This document shows, in pieces, positions 1 to 11,158 of a DNA stretch of 64,000 bases. The translations under genes were made by a program, and so were the position numbers. How positions within the stretch are numbered: position 1 is the first letter of the stretch; each line of letters starts with the position of its first letter. Under the pieces are notes generated by a model, which saw nothing but the letters and a program-made list of their open reading frames with translations, had not been told where the DNA came from and ran no database searches. Where the stretch lies: the NCBI RefSeq assembly GCF_022844445.1, contig NZ_JALHLS010000006.1:148483-212482 (forward strand), in the 5' to 3' direction. The DNA comes from Hyphomonas sp. (GTDB lineage Bacteria; Pseudomonadota; Alphaproteobacteria; Caulobacterales; Hyphomonadaceae).

Positions 1-1
1 G

Positions 2-961
2 ATGCTGACTGCGAACGCCCAATCGGGCGCCTATGATTCCCTCAGCGGGGCCGAACTGGCCGAACGCCTTACGGCAGACCTGCAGGCTGTTGCGTCCGAT
101 GGCCACCTGCGCGTGATGTATCAGGGCCAGGGCGGCGGCCCGCATATCGTGATCGCTGGCCCGCCCGGCGCGGAGGACGGCGCGCCCGTACCGGGAGGAC
201 CGCCCCGGATGGTGCGCCTCGCGCCGCCGCCGGCAATCGAGGCGCCGCAATGGCTCGCGCCCGGCGTCGCTTTCGTCCGCTTCAACGTCTTCCCTGGCGA
301 TCCGCAGACCAATCAGGCCGCAGCGGATTTCATGGCCGCGCATGCAGAGGCCAAGGTGATCATCTTCGACATTCGGACGCATATGGGAGGCGGCCTTGGC
401 GAGATGGACGAGATCTTCCCATGGCTGTTTGCAGAGCCCACCCGGCTGTTGTCGATGGCCACACGCAAGTCCGTTGACGCGGCTGGCGGTTCGCCAATCG
501 CAGACGTTGCGTCATTGCGGGTTGTTGAAGGAGACCCGGAATTTGTGGTCCGCGAACACTGGGTGACCCCGCTCGCGGACTCGCCGCTTGCAGACGCGAA
601 AGTCTTTGTTCTGACATCACCGATGACGGGCTCGGCGGCGGAACACTTTGCGCTCGCGCTCAAGAGAACCGCCCGGGCCACGCTGATCGGCAGCGCGACG
701 TATGGCGCCAACCATTTTGGAGGCGAACAAGACCTCGGCGACGAATTTACGGCCTTCATTCCCGTCGGCCGCACTTATAACCCCGATACAGGCGAGGATT
801 GGGAAGGAGACGGCGTTGCGCCGGACATCGACGTGCCCCCAAGCGAGGCGCTCACTGAAGCGCTGAAACTGGCAGGCGTCCCCGCCGAAGAAGCTGCCCG
901 CCTGTCCGCAAGCGTCGCGCCGATGGTCCCGATGCGCGCTCCCGGGGGCAGCGCCGGCTAA
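2..961 (+). CDS. S41 family peptidase, C-terminal part (5' end outside window)
   Basis: C-terminal part of a tail-specific-protease-like (S41) serine hydrolase. The frame is open to the window edge and the first Met sits inside a helical segment typical of the region before the catalytic domain, so the true start lies upstream. The segment ending in RTHMGGGLGEMDEI (about residues 125-138) matches the strand that precedes the active site. TSPMTGSAAEHFALALK (about 205-221) carries the likely nucleophile Ser211, and the following GANHFGG turn and Y-N-P-D-T-G segment are also typical. The family cleaves peptides, often extracytoplasmically. A terminator follows directly. The substrate cannot be told. 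Confidence 0.8.
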   Translation: MLTANAQSGAYDSLSGAELAERLTADLQAVASDGHLRVMYQGQGGGPHIVIAGPPGAEDGAPVPGGPPRMVRLAPPPAIEAPQWLAPGVAFVRFNVFPGDPQTNQAAADFMAAHAEAKVIIFDIRTHMGGGLGEMDEIFPWLFAEPTRLLSMATRKSVDAAGGSPIADVASLRVVEGDPEFVVREHWVTPLADSPLADAKVFVLTSPMTGSAAEHFALALKRTARATLIGSATYGANHFGGEQDLGDEFTAFIPVGRTYNPDTGEDWEGDGVAPDIDVPPSEALTEALKLAGVPAEEAARLSASVAPMVPMRAPGGSAG

Positions 962-997
962 ACGCGTTGGCAAAGCCCCCTATCTTCAAGATCCTCA

Positions 998-1028
998 ACC
1001 CCGGCCCGAAAGGCCGGGGTCTTTTTTT
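998..1028 (+). terminator. Rho-independent terminator
   Basis: A perfect GC-rich stem (ACCCCGGCC with GGCCGGGGT), a 5-nt CGAAA loop and a run of seven T make a canonical intrinsic terminator for the S41 peptidase gene. It separates that transcript from the lipoprotein gene downstream. Confidence 0.93.
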
Positions 1029-1105
1029 GCCTGCCAGCCAGTGCTTTGCGCCGCCCGCCCAAGCCGTTAGGGTGCGCGCCAGACAAACATCCGGGAGCTG
1101 ACGCC

Positions 1106-1531
1106 ATGAAACTTCGTGCCCTCTGTGCCGCCTTGCTCGTGGCCACCTCGCTCGGCGCCTGTGCCACGGCGCCGGAGCCGTGCACGACGGAATGGGTCGA
1201 GTACCGCACCGACCGGATCCTGAAACGCTTCGCAGGAGAGAATCGCGCGCTCGTATCCGACCTGCGCCAGCTGGTCCGCGCTGATGGCGACGTCGATCCC
1301 GTGCAGGCCATCCTGCTGGCGGCCAAGGCCGAAGACCTGCGCCGGTTTGCGAACAGCTTCGAGAAGATCGTGGTTCCCGAACTGGAATCAGCTGTCGGCC
1401 AGTGCGGCGACAATCCGGACTTCATTCCTGCCTTCACGCAGTTCCTCCGAAACGAAGGCGTCTCGGAGAGCGCGCTGGAATGGGTCGGCCCGATCATGGC
1501 CCTGTCGCAGGTGGTCCAGAGCCAGCAATGA
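1106..1531 (+). CDS. hypothetical lipoprotein
   Basis: A 141-residue protein with a lipoprotein signal peptide: basic MKLR start, hydrophobic core, lipobox SLGAC with Cys near residue 19. The mature part is helical and acidic, with two further Cys and no family I recognise. The start was set at 1106 because GGGAG stands 8 bases before it and the lipobox then falls at the right place; an in-frame upstream Met at 1046 would bury the signal peptide. It precedes kdsB by 26 bp and may share its transcript. Confidence 0.8.
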   Translation: MKLRALCAALLVATSLGACATAPEPCTTEWVEYRTDRILKRFAGENRALVSDLRQLVRADGDVDPVQAILLAAKAEDLRRFANSFEKIVVPELESAVGQCGDNPDFIPAFTQFLRNEGVSESALEWVGPIMALSQVVQSQQ

Positions 1532-1557
1532 CGCGCTGACGCAAAGCCCCACCCGAT

Positions 1558-2367
1558 ATGAAAACCCTGATCGTCGTTCCGGCCCGCTATGCATCCACGC
1601 GCCTGCCGGGCAAGCCGCTGGCCCTAATAGCCGGGCGCACCATGGTCGAGCGCGTCGCCAGCCTCGCACGCCGTGCGGCCGCCGGGCTGGAGAACGCCGA
1701 ATACGTCGTCGCGACCGATGATATGCGCATCCTCGAACACTGCCGCGACGCCGGCATTCCGGTGGTGATGACCGATCCGGCGCTGCCGTCCGGCTCCGAC
1801 CGGGCACTCGCTGCCGCCCAAGGGCTCGGCGCGCAGCCGGAATTCATCGTCAACCTGCAGGGCGATGCGCCCTTCACACCGGCCGCGCATGTCGTCGCCA
1901 TCGTGGACGCGCTCGCAACGTCCGGGACGGATGCCGCAACGCCTTATATCCGCCTCAGCTGGGAAGCGCTCGACCGGCTGCGCGCCCACAAGGCGGAAAC
2001 GCCGTTTTCCGGCACGACACTGGTGACCGATCCATCCGGCCGCGCGATCTGGTTTTCGAAGATCATCCTGCCCGCGATGCGAAAGGAAAAGGACCTGCGC
2101 ACCCTGGGCCCGCTCTCGCCGGTGTGCCAGCACGTCGGGCTCTACGCCTATCGGCTGGAAGCGCTGCGCCGCTACTGCACGCTGCCGGAAAGCCGTTACG
2201 AGCGCCTTGAAGGCCTCGAGCAGCTGCGCCTGATCGAGAACGGCATGACCGTGCAGGCCGTGGAAGTGCAGCCCGGCCGCATCGCCATTCCGGGCATCGA
2301 CACCGCCGAAGACATTGCCCTCGCCGAACGCCTCGTCGCCGAGCACGGCGATCCGGACAAGGCCTGA
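1558..2367 (+). CDS. kdsB: 3-deoxy-manno-octulosonate cytidylyltransferase
   Basis: CMP-Kdo synthetase, which activates Kdo with CTP for lipid A-core assembly in the cytoplasm. The N-terminus VVPARYASTRLPGKPL is the signature nucleotide-binding loop of the family. VATDD and NLQGDAPF follow as the Mg/sugar-binding segments. The C-terminal IDTAEDIALAERL is also diagnostic. Length 269 aa is close to the usual 245-260. The next gene starts 3 bp after its stop, so the two are co-translated. It implies a Kdo-containing LPS. Confidence 0.96.
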   Translation: MKTLIVVPARYASTRLPGKPLALIAGRTMVERVASLARRAAAGLENAEYVVATDDMRILEHCRDAGIPVVMTDPALPSGSDRALAAAQGLGAQPEFIVNLQGDAPFTPAAHVVAIVDALATSGTDAATPYIRLSWEALDRLRAHKAETPFSGTTLVTDPSGRAIWFSKIILPAMRKEKDLRTLGPLSPVCQHVGLYAYRLEALRRYCTLPESRYERLEGLEQLRLIENGMTVQAVEVQPGRIAIPGIDTAEDIALAERLVAEHGDPDKA

Positions 2368-2370
2368 TCC

Positions 2371-2973
2371 ATGGCGCGCCTGTTCGTCGTGCGGCATGGC
2401 AATACGTTCGATCCGGGCGATGTGGTGACGCGCGTCGGCGGTCGCACGGACCTTCCGCTCTCTAGCTCCGGCAAGGTGCAGGCGACAAAACTGGCGGCGC
2501 ATTTCGCCGAGACGCCCTTCACCGCCGCACTCGCCTCACCGCTGGTACGCACCCGCGCAACGGCCCGTGCTATCCTCGGTACACGGACGGATTCTCCGGC
2601 CCTGCTGATCCGCAGCTTCCTGCGCGAGATCGACTATGGCCCGGACGAAAACCAGCCGGAGGAGGCCGTCGTCGCCCGTCTCGGCGAAGCCGCGCTGAAC
2701 GCGTGGGACACGGACGGCACGCCGCCGCAGGGCTGGATCGTTGACCCGGCCGCCACCCGCGCCGGGTGGTCTGACTTGCTGAAAGATGTCGGCGCGCTCG
2801 CGGCCGATGCGAACGTGCTGGTCGTGACCAGCAACGGTACCGCCCGCTTCCTTCCGGATGTGGTGGAGGCCGTGCCTGAAGGTCTGGACCGCAAGCTGAA
2901 GACCGGAGCCTGGGGCGAGATTGCGGTCACGCTCAGCCGGTCTGAAATCCTGGTCTGGAACAAGCGCCCCTGA
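2371..2973 (+). CDS. histidine phosphatase family protein with altered second histidine
   Basis: A 200-aa member of the phosphoglycerate-mutase-like superfamily. The N-terminal RHG motif (R8-H9-G10) supplies the phospho-accepting His, SPLVRTRATA is the conserved second Arg segment, and E86 in FLREIDYG is the likely acid. The usual C-terminal S-H-G motif is replaced by S-N-G (N155), removing the second catalytic-pocket His. Most active members keep it, so this may be a divergent or substrate-shifted phosphatase, or a binding protein. It is tightly coupled to kdsB (3 bp gap), suggesting a role in sugar-phosphate or envelope metabolism. Confidence 0.82.
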   Translation: MARLFVVRHGNTFDPGDVVTRVGGRTDLPLSSSGKVQATKLAAHFAETPFTAALASPLVRTRATARAILGTRTDSPALLIRSFLREIDYGPDENQPEEAVVARLGEAALNAWDTDGTPPQGWIVDPAATRAGWSDLLKDVGALAADANVLVVTSNGTARFLPDVVEAVPEGLDRKLKTGAWGEIAVTLSRSEILVWNKRP

Positions 2974-2980
2974 CGGGGCC

Positions 2981-5443
<2,463 letters not shown>

Positions 5444-5456
5444 ATGTTGCAGCTTG

Positions 5457-5483
5457 GTTAACCTAAGGCAGGACTTTGTTAAC
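5457..5483. promoter_or_regulatory. paired GTTAAC half-sites upstream of the PleC-like kinase
   Basis: Two GTTAAC hexamers (5457-5462 and 5478-5483) lie in the 45-bp gap between the kinase start and the pepN stop. TTAA is the CtrA half-site, but the spacing is 17, not the canonical 7, so this is not a full box. A pair with the same 17-bp TTAA spacing occurs upstream of mreB (31141-31165). Confidence 0.25.
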
Positions 5484-5488
5484 GTCTG

Positions 5489-8092
5489 TCAGGCGCCGCC
5501 GGACAGGGACCGGCTGGCAATGTCCATAGCGTTTTCGGACAATCCGGCCTCGACCAGCCGCTTCAGACAGGCCTCCGCCTCGGCCCGGGCTTTCGGCTCA
5601 AGCTGTCGCCAGGATTCGAACGCTGTCAGCAGCCGCGCGCCGAGCGCGGGGTTTGCCTTGTCGGCCGCCAGAATCGTCGCCTCCACGGCCCGGTAGCCAG
5701 AGCCATCGGGGGCGTGGAAAGCTGCAAGGTTCTGCATCGCGAATCCGCCAATGACGGCGCGCACCCGGTTCGGGTTGCGCAGGTCGAAAGCCGCATGCGC
5801 AATCAGGCGCTTCACGTCCTCCGCGGTGCCGGTGGCGGCCTGGACGGAGAACCACTTGTCCATGACCAGCGGGTTGCCGGCCCATTGCCGCTCGAACGAC
5901 GAGATCGCCGCCTGCTTCGCGCCGCCGGCCGTGAACATCAGCGCTCGGAGGGTCGCCAGCCGTTCGGTCATGTTGGGCGCGCGCTCGTAGAGGCCGAGCA
6001 GCGTGGGCGCAGCACCAGGCGAAGCCGAAGCGCCGGTCAGGCCGATGAACGCCGTGCGCAGCGCGCGGATGGAGGCCTGTTCCGCGCCCGGATGATAAGG
6101 CGCCGGTGGCGGGGCCTTCAGCGCCGCGGAAATCTCGCTCGCCAGTTCGCTGTATAGCGCCGCCTTCAGTTTCGCGATGGCGCCGGCCAGCGCGACCGGG
6201 TCGGCCGGCTGGCGCTCGAGGAACAGCTCACCCACTTCCGGCAGGCGCGTCAGCAGCGCCGCAAAAGCGGGGTCATCCTTGGCGCCGCGCACGGCCGCGC
6301 CAAGGGCTTCTACGAGTTCGAGGTCCGGATTGGTCTGACTGCCATCAGACAGCGCGACCAGTTCTTCCTTGATCAGCGATTGCAGACCGTCCCACTTGTT
6401 GAATGGATCGGTTTCCGCCTTCACCAGCGCCAGACGGTCTGCCCGCGTCAGGCTGCGCTCGATACGCACCGGCGCACTGAAATCGCGGCCGATGGAGAGG
6501 TGCGGGCGGGGGCTGCCAGGCGCGACGCGCAGTTCCAGCGTGCCTTCGGCCCTGTCGAGCACGTGCAGGAAAGGCTCTGCCGCATGGCCGCCCTTTCCGT
6601 CCAGCAGCGCGCAGAGCAGCGGGATCGGAACCGGCTGTTTCACCGGCTGGCCCGGCGTCGGCTTCACTGATTGCGCGAGGCTCACGTGGAGCGTGCCGGT
6701 GGCAGCGTCCCATGCTTCGGCGACGCGCACTTCCGGCGTCCCGGCCTGCGCATACCAGCGGCGGAAGGCGGACAGGTCCTCGCCGGTGACGGCTTCGAAA
6801 CAGGCGTAGAAATCCTCGATGGTCACCGCCTGCCCGTCATGCCGCTCGAAATACAGATCCATGCCCGCCCGGTATTTCTCCTCGCCGATCATCCGGCGCA
6901 GCATGCCGATCAGTTCGGCGCCTTTCTCATAGACCGTCGCGGTGTAGAGATTGTCGATGGCGCCATAGGTGTCAGGGCGCACCGAATGCGCCAGCGGCCC
7001 GGCGTCTTCGACGAACTGGCGGGCGCGCAGCTTGATCACGTCCTTGATCCGCTGCACCGGGCGCGAGCGCATGTCGGCGGAGAAGTTCTGGTCGCGGAAG
7101 ACCGTCAGGCCCTCCTTCAGGCAGAGCTGGAACCAGTCGCGGCAGGTGATCCGGTTGCCGGTCCAGTTATGGAAATATTCGTGGGCGACGATCGATTCGA
7201 TGGCCTCGAAATCGGCGTCCGTCGCAGTCGCTTCATCGGCCAGGACATAGGCCGAGTTGAAGATGTTGAGGCCCTTGTTTTCCATGGCGCCGAAGTTGAA
7301 GTCGCGCACCGCCACGATATTGAACACGCCGAGGTCATACTCGCGGCCATAGACTTCCTCGTCCCAGCGCATCGAGCGCTTTAGACTGTCCATCGCCCAG
7401 GCAGCGCGGTCCGCATCGCCCTTGTCGACATGGATGCCGAGATCAACGTGCTTGCCGGAGGCCGTCGTAAATGTGTCTCGCAGCACGTCGTAGTCTCCGG
7501 CGCACAGCGCGAAGAGGTAGGCGGGCTTCTTGTGGGGGTCGATCCACTCGGCATAGTGGCGTCCGCCCGGCAGGTCGCCGCAGGTGCCCGGTGTACCGTT
7601 GGACAGAAGGACCGGAAATTCGTCTTTCGACCCCACCATCCGTACCCGGAACGCGCTCATCACATCCGGCCGGTCGGGAAAATAGGTGATGCGCCGGAAA
7701 CCTTCGGCCTCGCACTGGGTGCAGAGCCGGCCGCCGGACAGATAGAGACCCGACAGCGCGGTGTTTGCTTCCGGTGAGATCTCGACTTCGGTTTCCAGTA
7801 CGAAAGGCCCTTCCGGCGGCGCGTGCAACGTCAGCCCGCGCGCGTCCGCCGTAAAATCCGCCGGATCGAGAGGGCGGGACGCCTCACCCGGCAGCGCCAC
7901 CGCAACATAGTTGAGGTGCAGCGCCTCGCCATCCAGGCGCATCGGCCCCTTGCCCACCGGCGTCACCGAGATCGCCGCTTTGACCACAGTCTTCTGGACA
8001 CCGAGGTCGAAATCCAGCGTCACCTGCGTCAGCTTGAAGGGATAGGGCGCATAGTCCTTGAGTTTCACCGCTACCGGCGTTTCGGTCCGCAT
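5489..8092 (-). CDS. pepN: aminopeptidase N (M1 family)
   Basis: An 867-aa zinc aminopeptidase that removes N-terminal residues from peptides in the cytoplasm. The exopeptidase motif GAMENKGLNIF and the zinc motif HEYFHNW (about residue 305) are intact, with the downstream E-x-L-T-V-F-R-D helix giving the third zinc ligand. Length, the N-terminal start MRTETPVAVKLKDY and the C-terminal alpha-solenoid fit the E. coli PepN type rather than eukaryotic M1 forms. Its start lies about 100 bp from the divergent VanZ-like gene. The PleC-like kinase is 45 bp downstream on the same strand. Confidence 0.96.
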   Translation of the reverse strand: MRTETPVAVKLKDYAPYPFKLTQVTLDFDLGVQKTVVKAAISVTPVGKGPMRLDGEALHLNYVAVALPGEASRPLDPADFTADARGLTLHAPPEGPFVLETEVEISPEANTALSGLYLSGGRLCTQCEAEGFRRITYFPDRPDVMSAFRVRMVGSKDEFPVLLSNGTPGTCGDLPGGRHYAEWIDPHKKPAYLFALCAGDYDVLRDTFTTASGKHVDLGIHVDKGDADRAAWAMDSLKRSMRWDEEVYGREYDLGVFNIVAVRDFNFGAMENKGLNIFNSAYVLADEATATDADFEAIESIVAHEYFHNWTGNRITCRDWFQLCLKEGLTVFRDQNFSADMRSRPVQRIKDVIKLRARQFVEDAGPLAHSVRPDTYGAIDNLYTATVYEKGAELIGMLRRMIGEEKYRAGMDLYFERHDGQAVTIEDFYACFEAVTGEDLSAFRRWYAQAGTPEVRVAEAWDAATGTLHVSLAQSVKPTPGQPVKQPVPIPLLCALLDGKGGHAAEPFLHVLDRAEGTLELRVAPGSPRPHLSIGRDFSAPVRIERSLTRADRLALVKAETDPFNKWDGLQSLIKEELVALSDGSQTNPDLELVEALGAAVRGAKDDPAFAALLTRLPEVGELFLERQPADPVALAGAIAKLKAALYSELASEISAALKAPPPAPYHPGAEQASIRALRTAFIGLTGASASPGAAPTLLGLYERAPNMTERLATLRALMFTAGGAKQAAISSFERQWAGNPLVMDKWFSVQAATGTAEDVKRLIAHAAFDLRNPNRVRAVIGGFAMQNLAAFHAPDGSGYRAVEATILAADKANPALGARLLTAFESWRQLEPKARAEAEACLKRLVEAGLSENAMDIASRSLSGGA

Positions 8093-8198
8093 GATGGGGC
8101 TCCTCAGGGCTGTCTGGACGGGTCCTCAGGAATATAGGGGCGCATCCGGCCCGTCGAGGGCCGTTGTCCGCAACCGCGCGGGCTGGCAAGAGACGCGG

Positions 8199-8570
8199 AT
8201 GAAGCCTGCCCTTTTACCTTACCCGCCCAATGTCCGGCGCGCCGCCCTCGTCATCGCCCTGCTGATTGCCCTCGGCATCGGCTACCTGTCGATGATGTCA
8301 GGCGCCGCGGTTCCGGCACCGGACGTCTCCGACAAGATCCGTCACTTCGGCGCCTATGCCATGCTGGCCATTCCCGCCGCGATGTGGTTTGGCCCCGGGC
8401 GCATTGCGACGGTGCTTGTGCTCTCAGCTTACGGCGCCGGGCTGGAGTTCGCGCAGGCGGTGTTTACGCAGACGCGGGAAGCGTCCGTCCTCGACGGCGC
8501 CGCCAACGCGCTGGGCGCGGCGGCGGGCTACCTTCTGGTCTGGTTCATTGCGCGCACTCGGGCGCAGTGA
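8199..8570 (+). CDS. VanZ-like membrane protein
   Basis: A 123-aa protein with four predicted membrane segments. The pattern SDKIRHFGAYAMLA followed by GAGLEFAQ and the C-terminal D-G-x-A-N-x-L-G motif is that of the VanZ-like family (named from teicoplanin resistance; function in Proteobacteria unknown). I placed the start at 8199, where Met-Lys begins a normal N-terminus; an upstream in-frame Met overlaps pepN on the other strand. Its stop directly abuts the stop of the convergent gene. Confidence 0.8.
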   Translation: MKPALLPYPPNVRRAALVIALLIALGIGYLSMMSGAAVPAPDVSDKIRHFGAYAMLAIPAAMWFGPGRIATVLVLSAYGAGLEFAQAVFTQTREASVLDGAANALGAAAGYLLVWFIARTRAQ

Positions 8571-9146
8571 TCACTCGGCCGCGACGGTGATTTCCTCGTC
8601 GAGCCGGTACACATTGCGCAAGATCAGCGCGCAGTGCTGGGCGACGGGTTTGAGGTCGGCCGGGAACTCGCCCGGATTGTCCGAGGCAAACTCCGCGACG
8701 CGGCGTGCGATGCGCATCAGGTCTGGCGTGTGCACGATCATGCGGGCCTGGTGTTCGATACGCTGCGGATCACGGTCATATTCCGTGCCGCCGACGCGCC
8801 ATCCGCCTGCGCTGCCTTCGTCCGTTGTGACCACAGGGTAGGTTCCCGGATTTGCCAGCGTGACGCCGAACTCGCTGGGGCGCCACTTGATGCTGCGCCG
8901 CTCAACAGTCCAATGTTCCAGCATCATGTCGTCATCTTCGTCGCTGACGCGGTTCTGGTTGTGTACGGCCTGCTCCGACACAAGCTCGTGGGCATGGAAC
9001 GGCCGCCCGAGACCGCAATCATAGGTGATGCGCAGCGGCTCGTTAACGTCCTTCACCCAGTGTGGAACGACGTGTTCGACCACAGCCCATGTTCCGACGG
9101 GCTTTACGAACACGCGCTGCGATTTGTGGAACAGGGCCTTGGCCAT
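8571..9146 (-). CDS. conserved hypothetical protein
   Basis: A 191-aa soluble protein with no signal peptide or membrane segment. Segments such as FHKSQRVFVKPVGTWAVVEH and GTEYDRDPQRIEHQARMI look strongly constrained and recall a protein found across Caulobacterales whose function is unknown. It stands as a single gene convergent with the VanZ-like gene and divergent from the first acyl-CoA dehydrogenase. I cannot assign a reaction. Confidence 0.75.
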   Translation of the reverse strand: MAKALFHKSQRVFVKPVGTWAVVEHVVPHWVKDVNEPLRITYDCGLGRPFHAHELVSEQAVHNQNRVSDEDDDMMLEHWTVERRSIKWRPSEFGVTLANPGTYPVVTTDEGSAGGWRVGGTEYDRDPQRIEHQARMIVHTPDLMRIARRVAEFASDNPGEFPADLKPVAQHCALILRNVYRLDEEITVAAE

Positions 9147-9340
9147 CTGTGCGTCTCCTCATCCAGCCGCCAAGCTGCCACAGGAGCGTGCTCTTCCGGT
9201 GAACGGAACCTTTAAAATTCGATCGAATGTCGCAGTGCCATTGCCGCTGGGTCACACCTTTCCGCGCGCGTAAAGTGGGCTATTCTCTGTCCATCCGAGA
9301 TAACAAGTAACGCCCCGAGGGCGATGGGAGCCAATGCGCC
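9147..9340. promoter_or_regulatory. divergent intergenic region with 12-bp palindrome and candidate -10
   Basis: The region between the conserved hypothetical gene and the first acyl-CoA dehydrogenase. It holds the perfect palindrome ATTCGATCGAAT (9217-9228) and a -10-like TATTCT (9281-9286) with a weak CTTTCC -35 about 17 bp upstream. The dehydrogenase start is preceded by GGGAG at about 9330. No gene is seen. Confidence 0.35.
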
Positions 9341-10456
9341 ATGAATTTTGATTTCTCCGAAGACCAGAAATACCTTGCCGGTGAAGCCCGGAAGTTCCTG
9401 TCGGCACAGTGTCCGACCTCGGAAGTCCGCAAGGTGCTCAACGACGACAAGACCCTTTTCCACAAGGACCTCTGGAAGAAGGTTGCCGAGATGGGCTGGC
9501 TGGGCGCCGCCATTCCGGAAGAGCATGGCGGCCTTGGTCTCGGCATGCTCGAAATGTGCGTCCTCGCCGAGGAAATGGGCCGCGCCATTGCGCCGGTGCC
9601 CTTCGCCTCCACCGCCTACTTCCTGACCGAAGCCGTCAAGCTGGCCGGCAGCGACAAGCAGAAAGCCGCCATCCTGCCGCTGATCGCCGCTGGCGACGTG
9701 ATCGGCGCCTATGCCGCCTCTGAAGGCCCAGGCAACGCGGACGCCTCCAACATGCGCACCACGTTTGATGGCAAGACGCTGAGCGGCACCAAGATCCCGG
9801 TCACGGACGGTGACATCGCGACCCATGCGGTCGTGCTGGCCAAGGAAGGCAAGGGCCTCTCCCTGGTTCTCGTCGACCTGTCCGCCAAGGGCATCACCCG
9901 CAAGACGCTGCAGACCATCGACCCGACCCGCAGCCACGCAGAAATCGTGTTCGACGGCACGCCTGCCGAACGCCTTGGCGGCAAGGGCGAGGGCGAAGCC
10001 CTGAACGCGCAGCTGATGGACCGCGTGGCCGTGCTGCTCGCCTTCGAACAGCTGGGCGGCGCTTCGGTCTGCCTCGATATGGCCAACGAGTATGCCAAGA
10101 ACCGCTATGCTTTCGGCCGCCCGATCGGCGGCAACCAGGCGATCAAGCACAAGCTGGCGGACATGTACGTGAAGAACGAGATTGCGCGTTCGAACAGCTT
10201 CTATGGCGCATGGGCCCTGTCAACCGATGCCGCCGAACTGCCGGAGGCCGCTGCCGCCGCCCGCGTGGCCGCGTCAGAAGCTTACTGGTTCGCGTCGAAG
10301 GAAAACATCCAGACGCATGGCGGCATGGGCTTCACCTGGGAAGTCGATTGCCACCTCTACTATCGCCGGGCGAAACTGCTGGCCGTTCAGGCCGGTTCTC
10401 CCAAGGTCTGGAAAGAGAAGCTGGTACGCGCGCTCGAGGCGAAGAATGCGGCCTGA
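9341..10456 (+). CDS. acyl-CoA dehydrogenase
   Basis: A 371-aa flavoprotein that introduces the alpha,beta double bond in an acyl-CoA, passing electrons to ETF. It has the N-terminal helical domain (FSEDQKYLAGEARKFL, EHGGLGLGMLEM), a middle beta domain, and the C-terminal domain with RYAFGRPIGGNQAIKHKLAD and IQTHGGMGFTWE. The beta domain is short and lacks the usual W-I-T-N/S motif, which is common in steroid/cholesterol-side-chain-type or CaiA-like subunits that work as heteromers. The second, longer dehydrogenase at 11264 would be a natural partner, although a minus-strand gene lies between them. Confidence 0.9.
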   Translation: MNFDFSEDQKYLAGEARKFLSAQCPTSEVRKVLNDDKTLFHKDLWKKVAEMGWLGAAIPEEHGGLGLGMLEMCVLAEEMGRAIAPVPFASTAYFLTEAVKLAGSDKQKAAILPLIAAGDVIGAYAASEGPGNADASNMRTTFDGKTLSGTKIPVTDGDIATHAVVLAKEGKGLSLVLVDLSAKGITRKTLQTIDPTRSHAEIVFDGTPAERLGGKGEGEALNAQLMDRVAVLLAFEQLGGASVCLDMANEYAKNRYAFGRPIGGNQAIKHKLADMYVKNEIARSNSFYGAWALSTDAAELPEAAAAARVAASEAYWFASKENIQTHGGMGFTWEVDCHLYYRRAKLLAVQAGSPKVWKEKLVRALEAKNAA

Positions 10457-10482
10457 GGCACCCGCCCCGGCAGGCAACGGAC

Positions 10483-10500
10483 GGCGGGATCTCTCCCGCC
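10483..10500. terminator. hairpin between convergent genes
   Basis: A perfect 7-bp stem GGCGGGA / TCCCGCC with a 4-nt loop lies between the acyl-CoA dehydrogenase stop and the convergent Hcp-like gene stop. There is no clear T tract on either side, so a bidirectional terminator is only a guess. Confidence 0.4.
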
Positions 10501-10517
10501 GCCCGTCTGATGCTGGA

Positions 10518-11057
10518 TCAGTGGCCGCCTTCTTCAACGGCGACCGCAGCGGCCGGCTCAGGAGCCGTCCAGGTGACCGAGTCGGTCGGCGTGGCCGAAC
10601 CGCCGGTGTACACGTTCAGGGTCGCAGTCTTGTAGGTGATGTCGAAGTTCTCGATGACCTGGGAAGCTTCGCCCGTATAGGTCGAGTAGTTGTTCAGCAC
10701 GGCGTCAGTCAGCTTCCAGACCTGCTTGTCGGCGGAGCCGTCCGTGGTGATCGTGATCTCCACGACAGGAACGGCCGTGGCGTTGACGATGTGCTTGATG
10801 ACCTTGGCGGAGCCGGAGTCGAAATTGCGCGTCACGTAGATGCCACCTGTGTAGAGCTGCGTCTTGGCAGGCTCGACCGGCATGTAGGTGATCGGATCAT
10901 AGACCGGCTGTTGCGACACGCTGATCGTGGCGGCCGTGGCGGCAAGCTTGTCGTTGCCGACTTTCACTTCGACGCCGGCATGCGCGAGCCCGGCAATGAG
11001 CATGGAGGCGGCAGAAGCCGCAGCGATGCGGCGGGTATGCGCAAAGATATTCGACAT
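10518..11057 (-). CDS. secreted Hcp-like (T6SS tube-fold) protein
   Basis: A 179-aa protein. Residues 1-27 form a Sec signal peptide (basic start, AASAASMLIAGLAHA with A-H-A cleavage). The mature part has the order of segments seen in Hcp proteins: a strand ending YVTRNFDSGSAKVIKHI, then VPVVEITITT, then VWKLTDAVLNNYSTY and a final ENFDITYKTATLNVY. True Hcp proteins form hexameric rings and have no signal peptide; no other T6SS gene is in this window. The start at 11057 is chosen because AAGGGA precedes it by about 10 bases. The assignment is by pattern only. Confidence 0.6.
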   Translation of the reverse strand: MSNIFAHTRRIAAASAASMLIAGLAHAGVEVKVGNDKLAATAATISVSQQPVYDPITYMPVEPAKTQLYTGGIYVTRNFDSGSAKVIKHIVNATAVPVVEITITTDGSADKQVWKLTDAVLNNYSTYTGEASQVIENFDITYKTATLNVYTGGSATPTDSVTWTAPEPAAAVAVEEGGH

Positions 11058-11158
11058 AAGACGTTGTCCCTTCGTACTGCGCCGCTGGCGGAAGCCCATC
11101 GCTCGTCACCCCGGCGTCTGAATGCCATACGACGCCCCAATTTGGGATGGAATATGGC

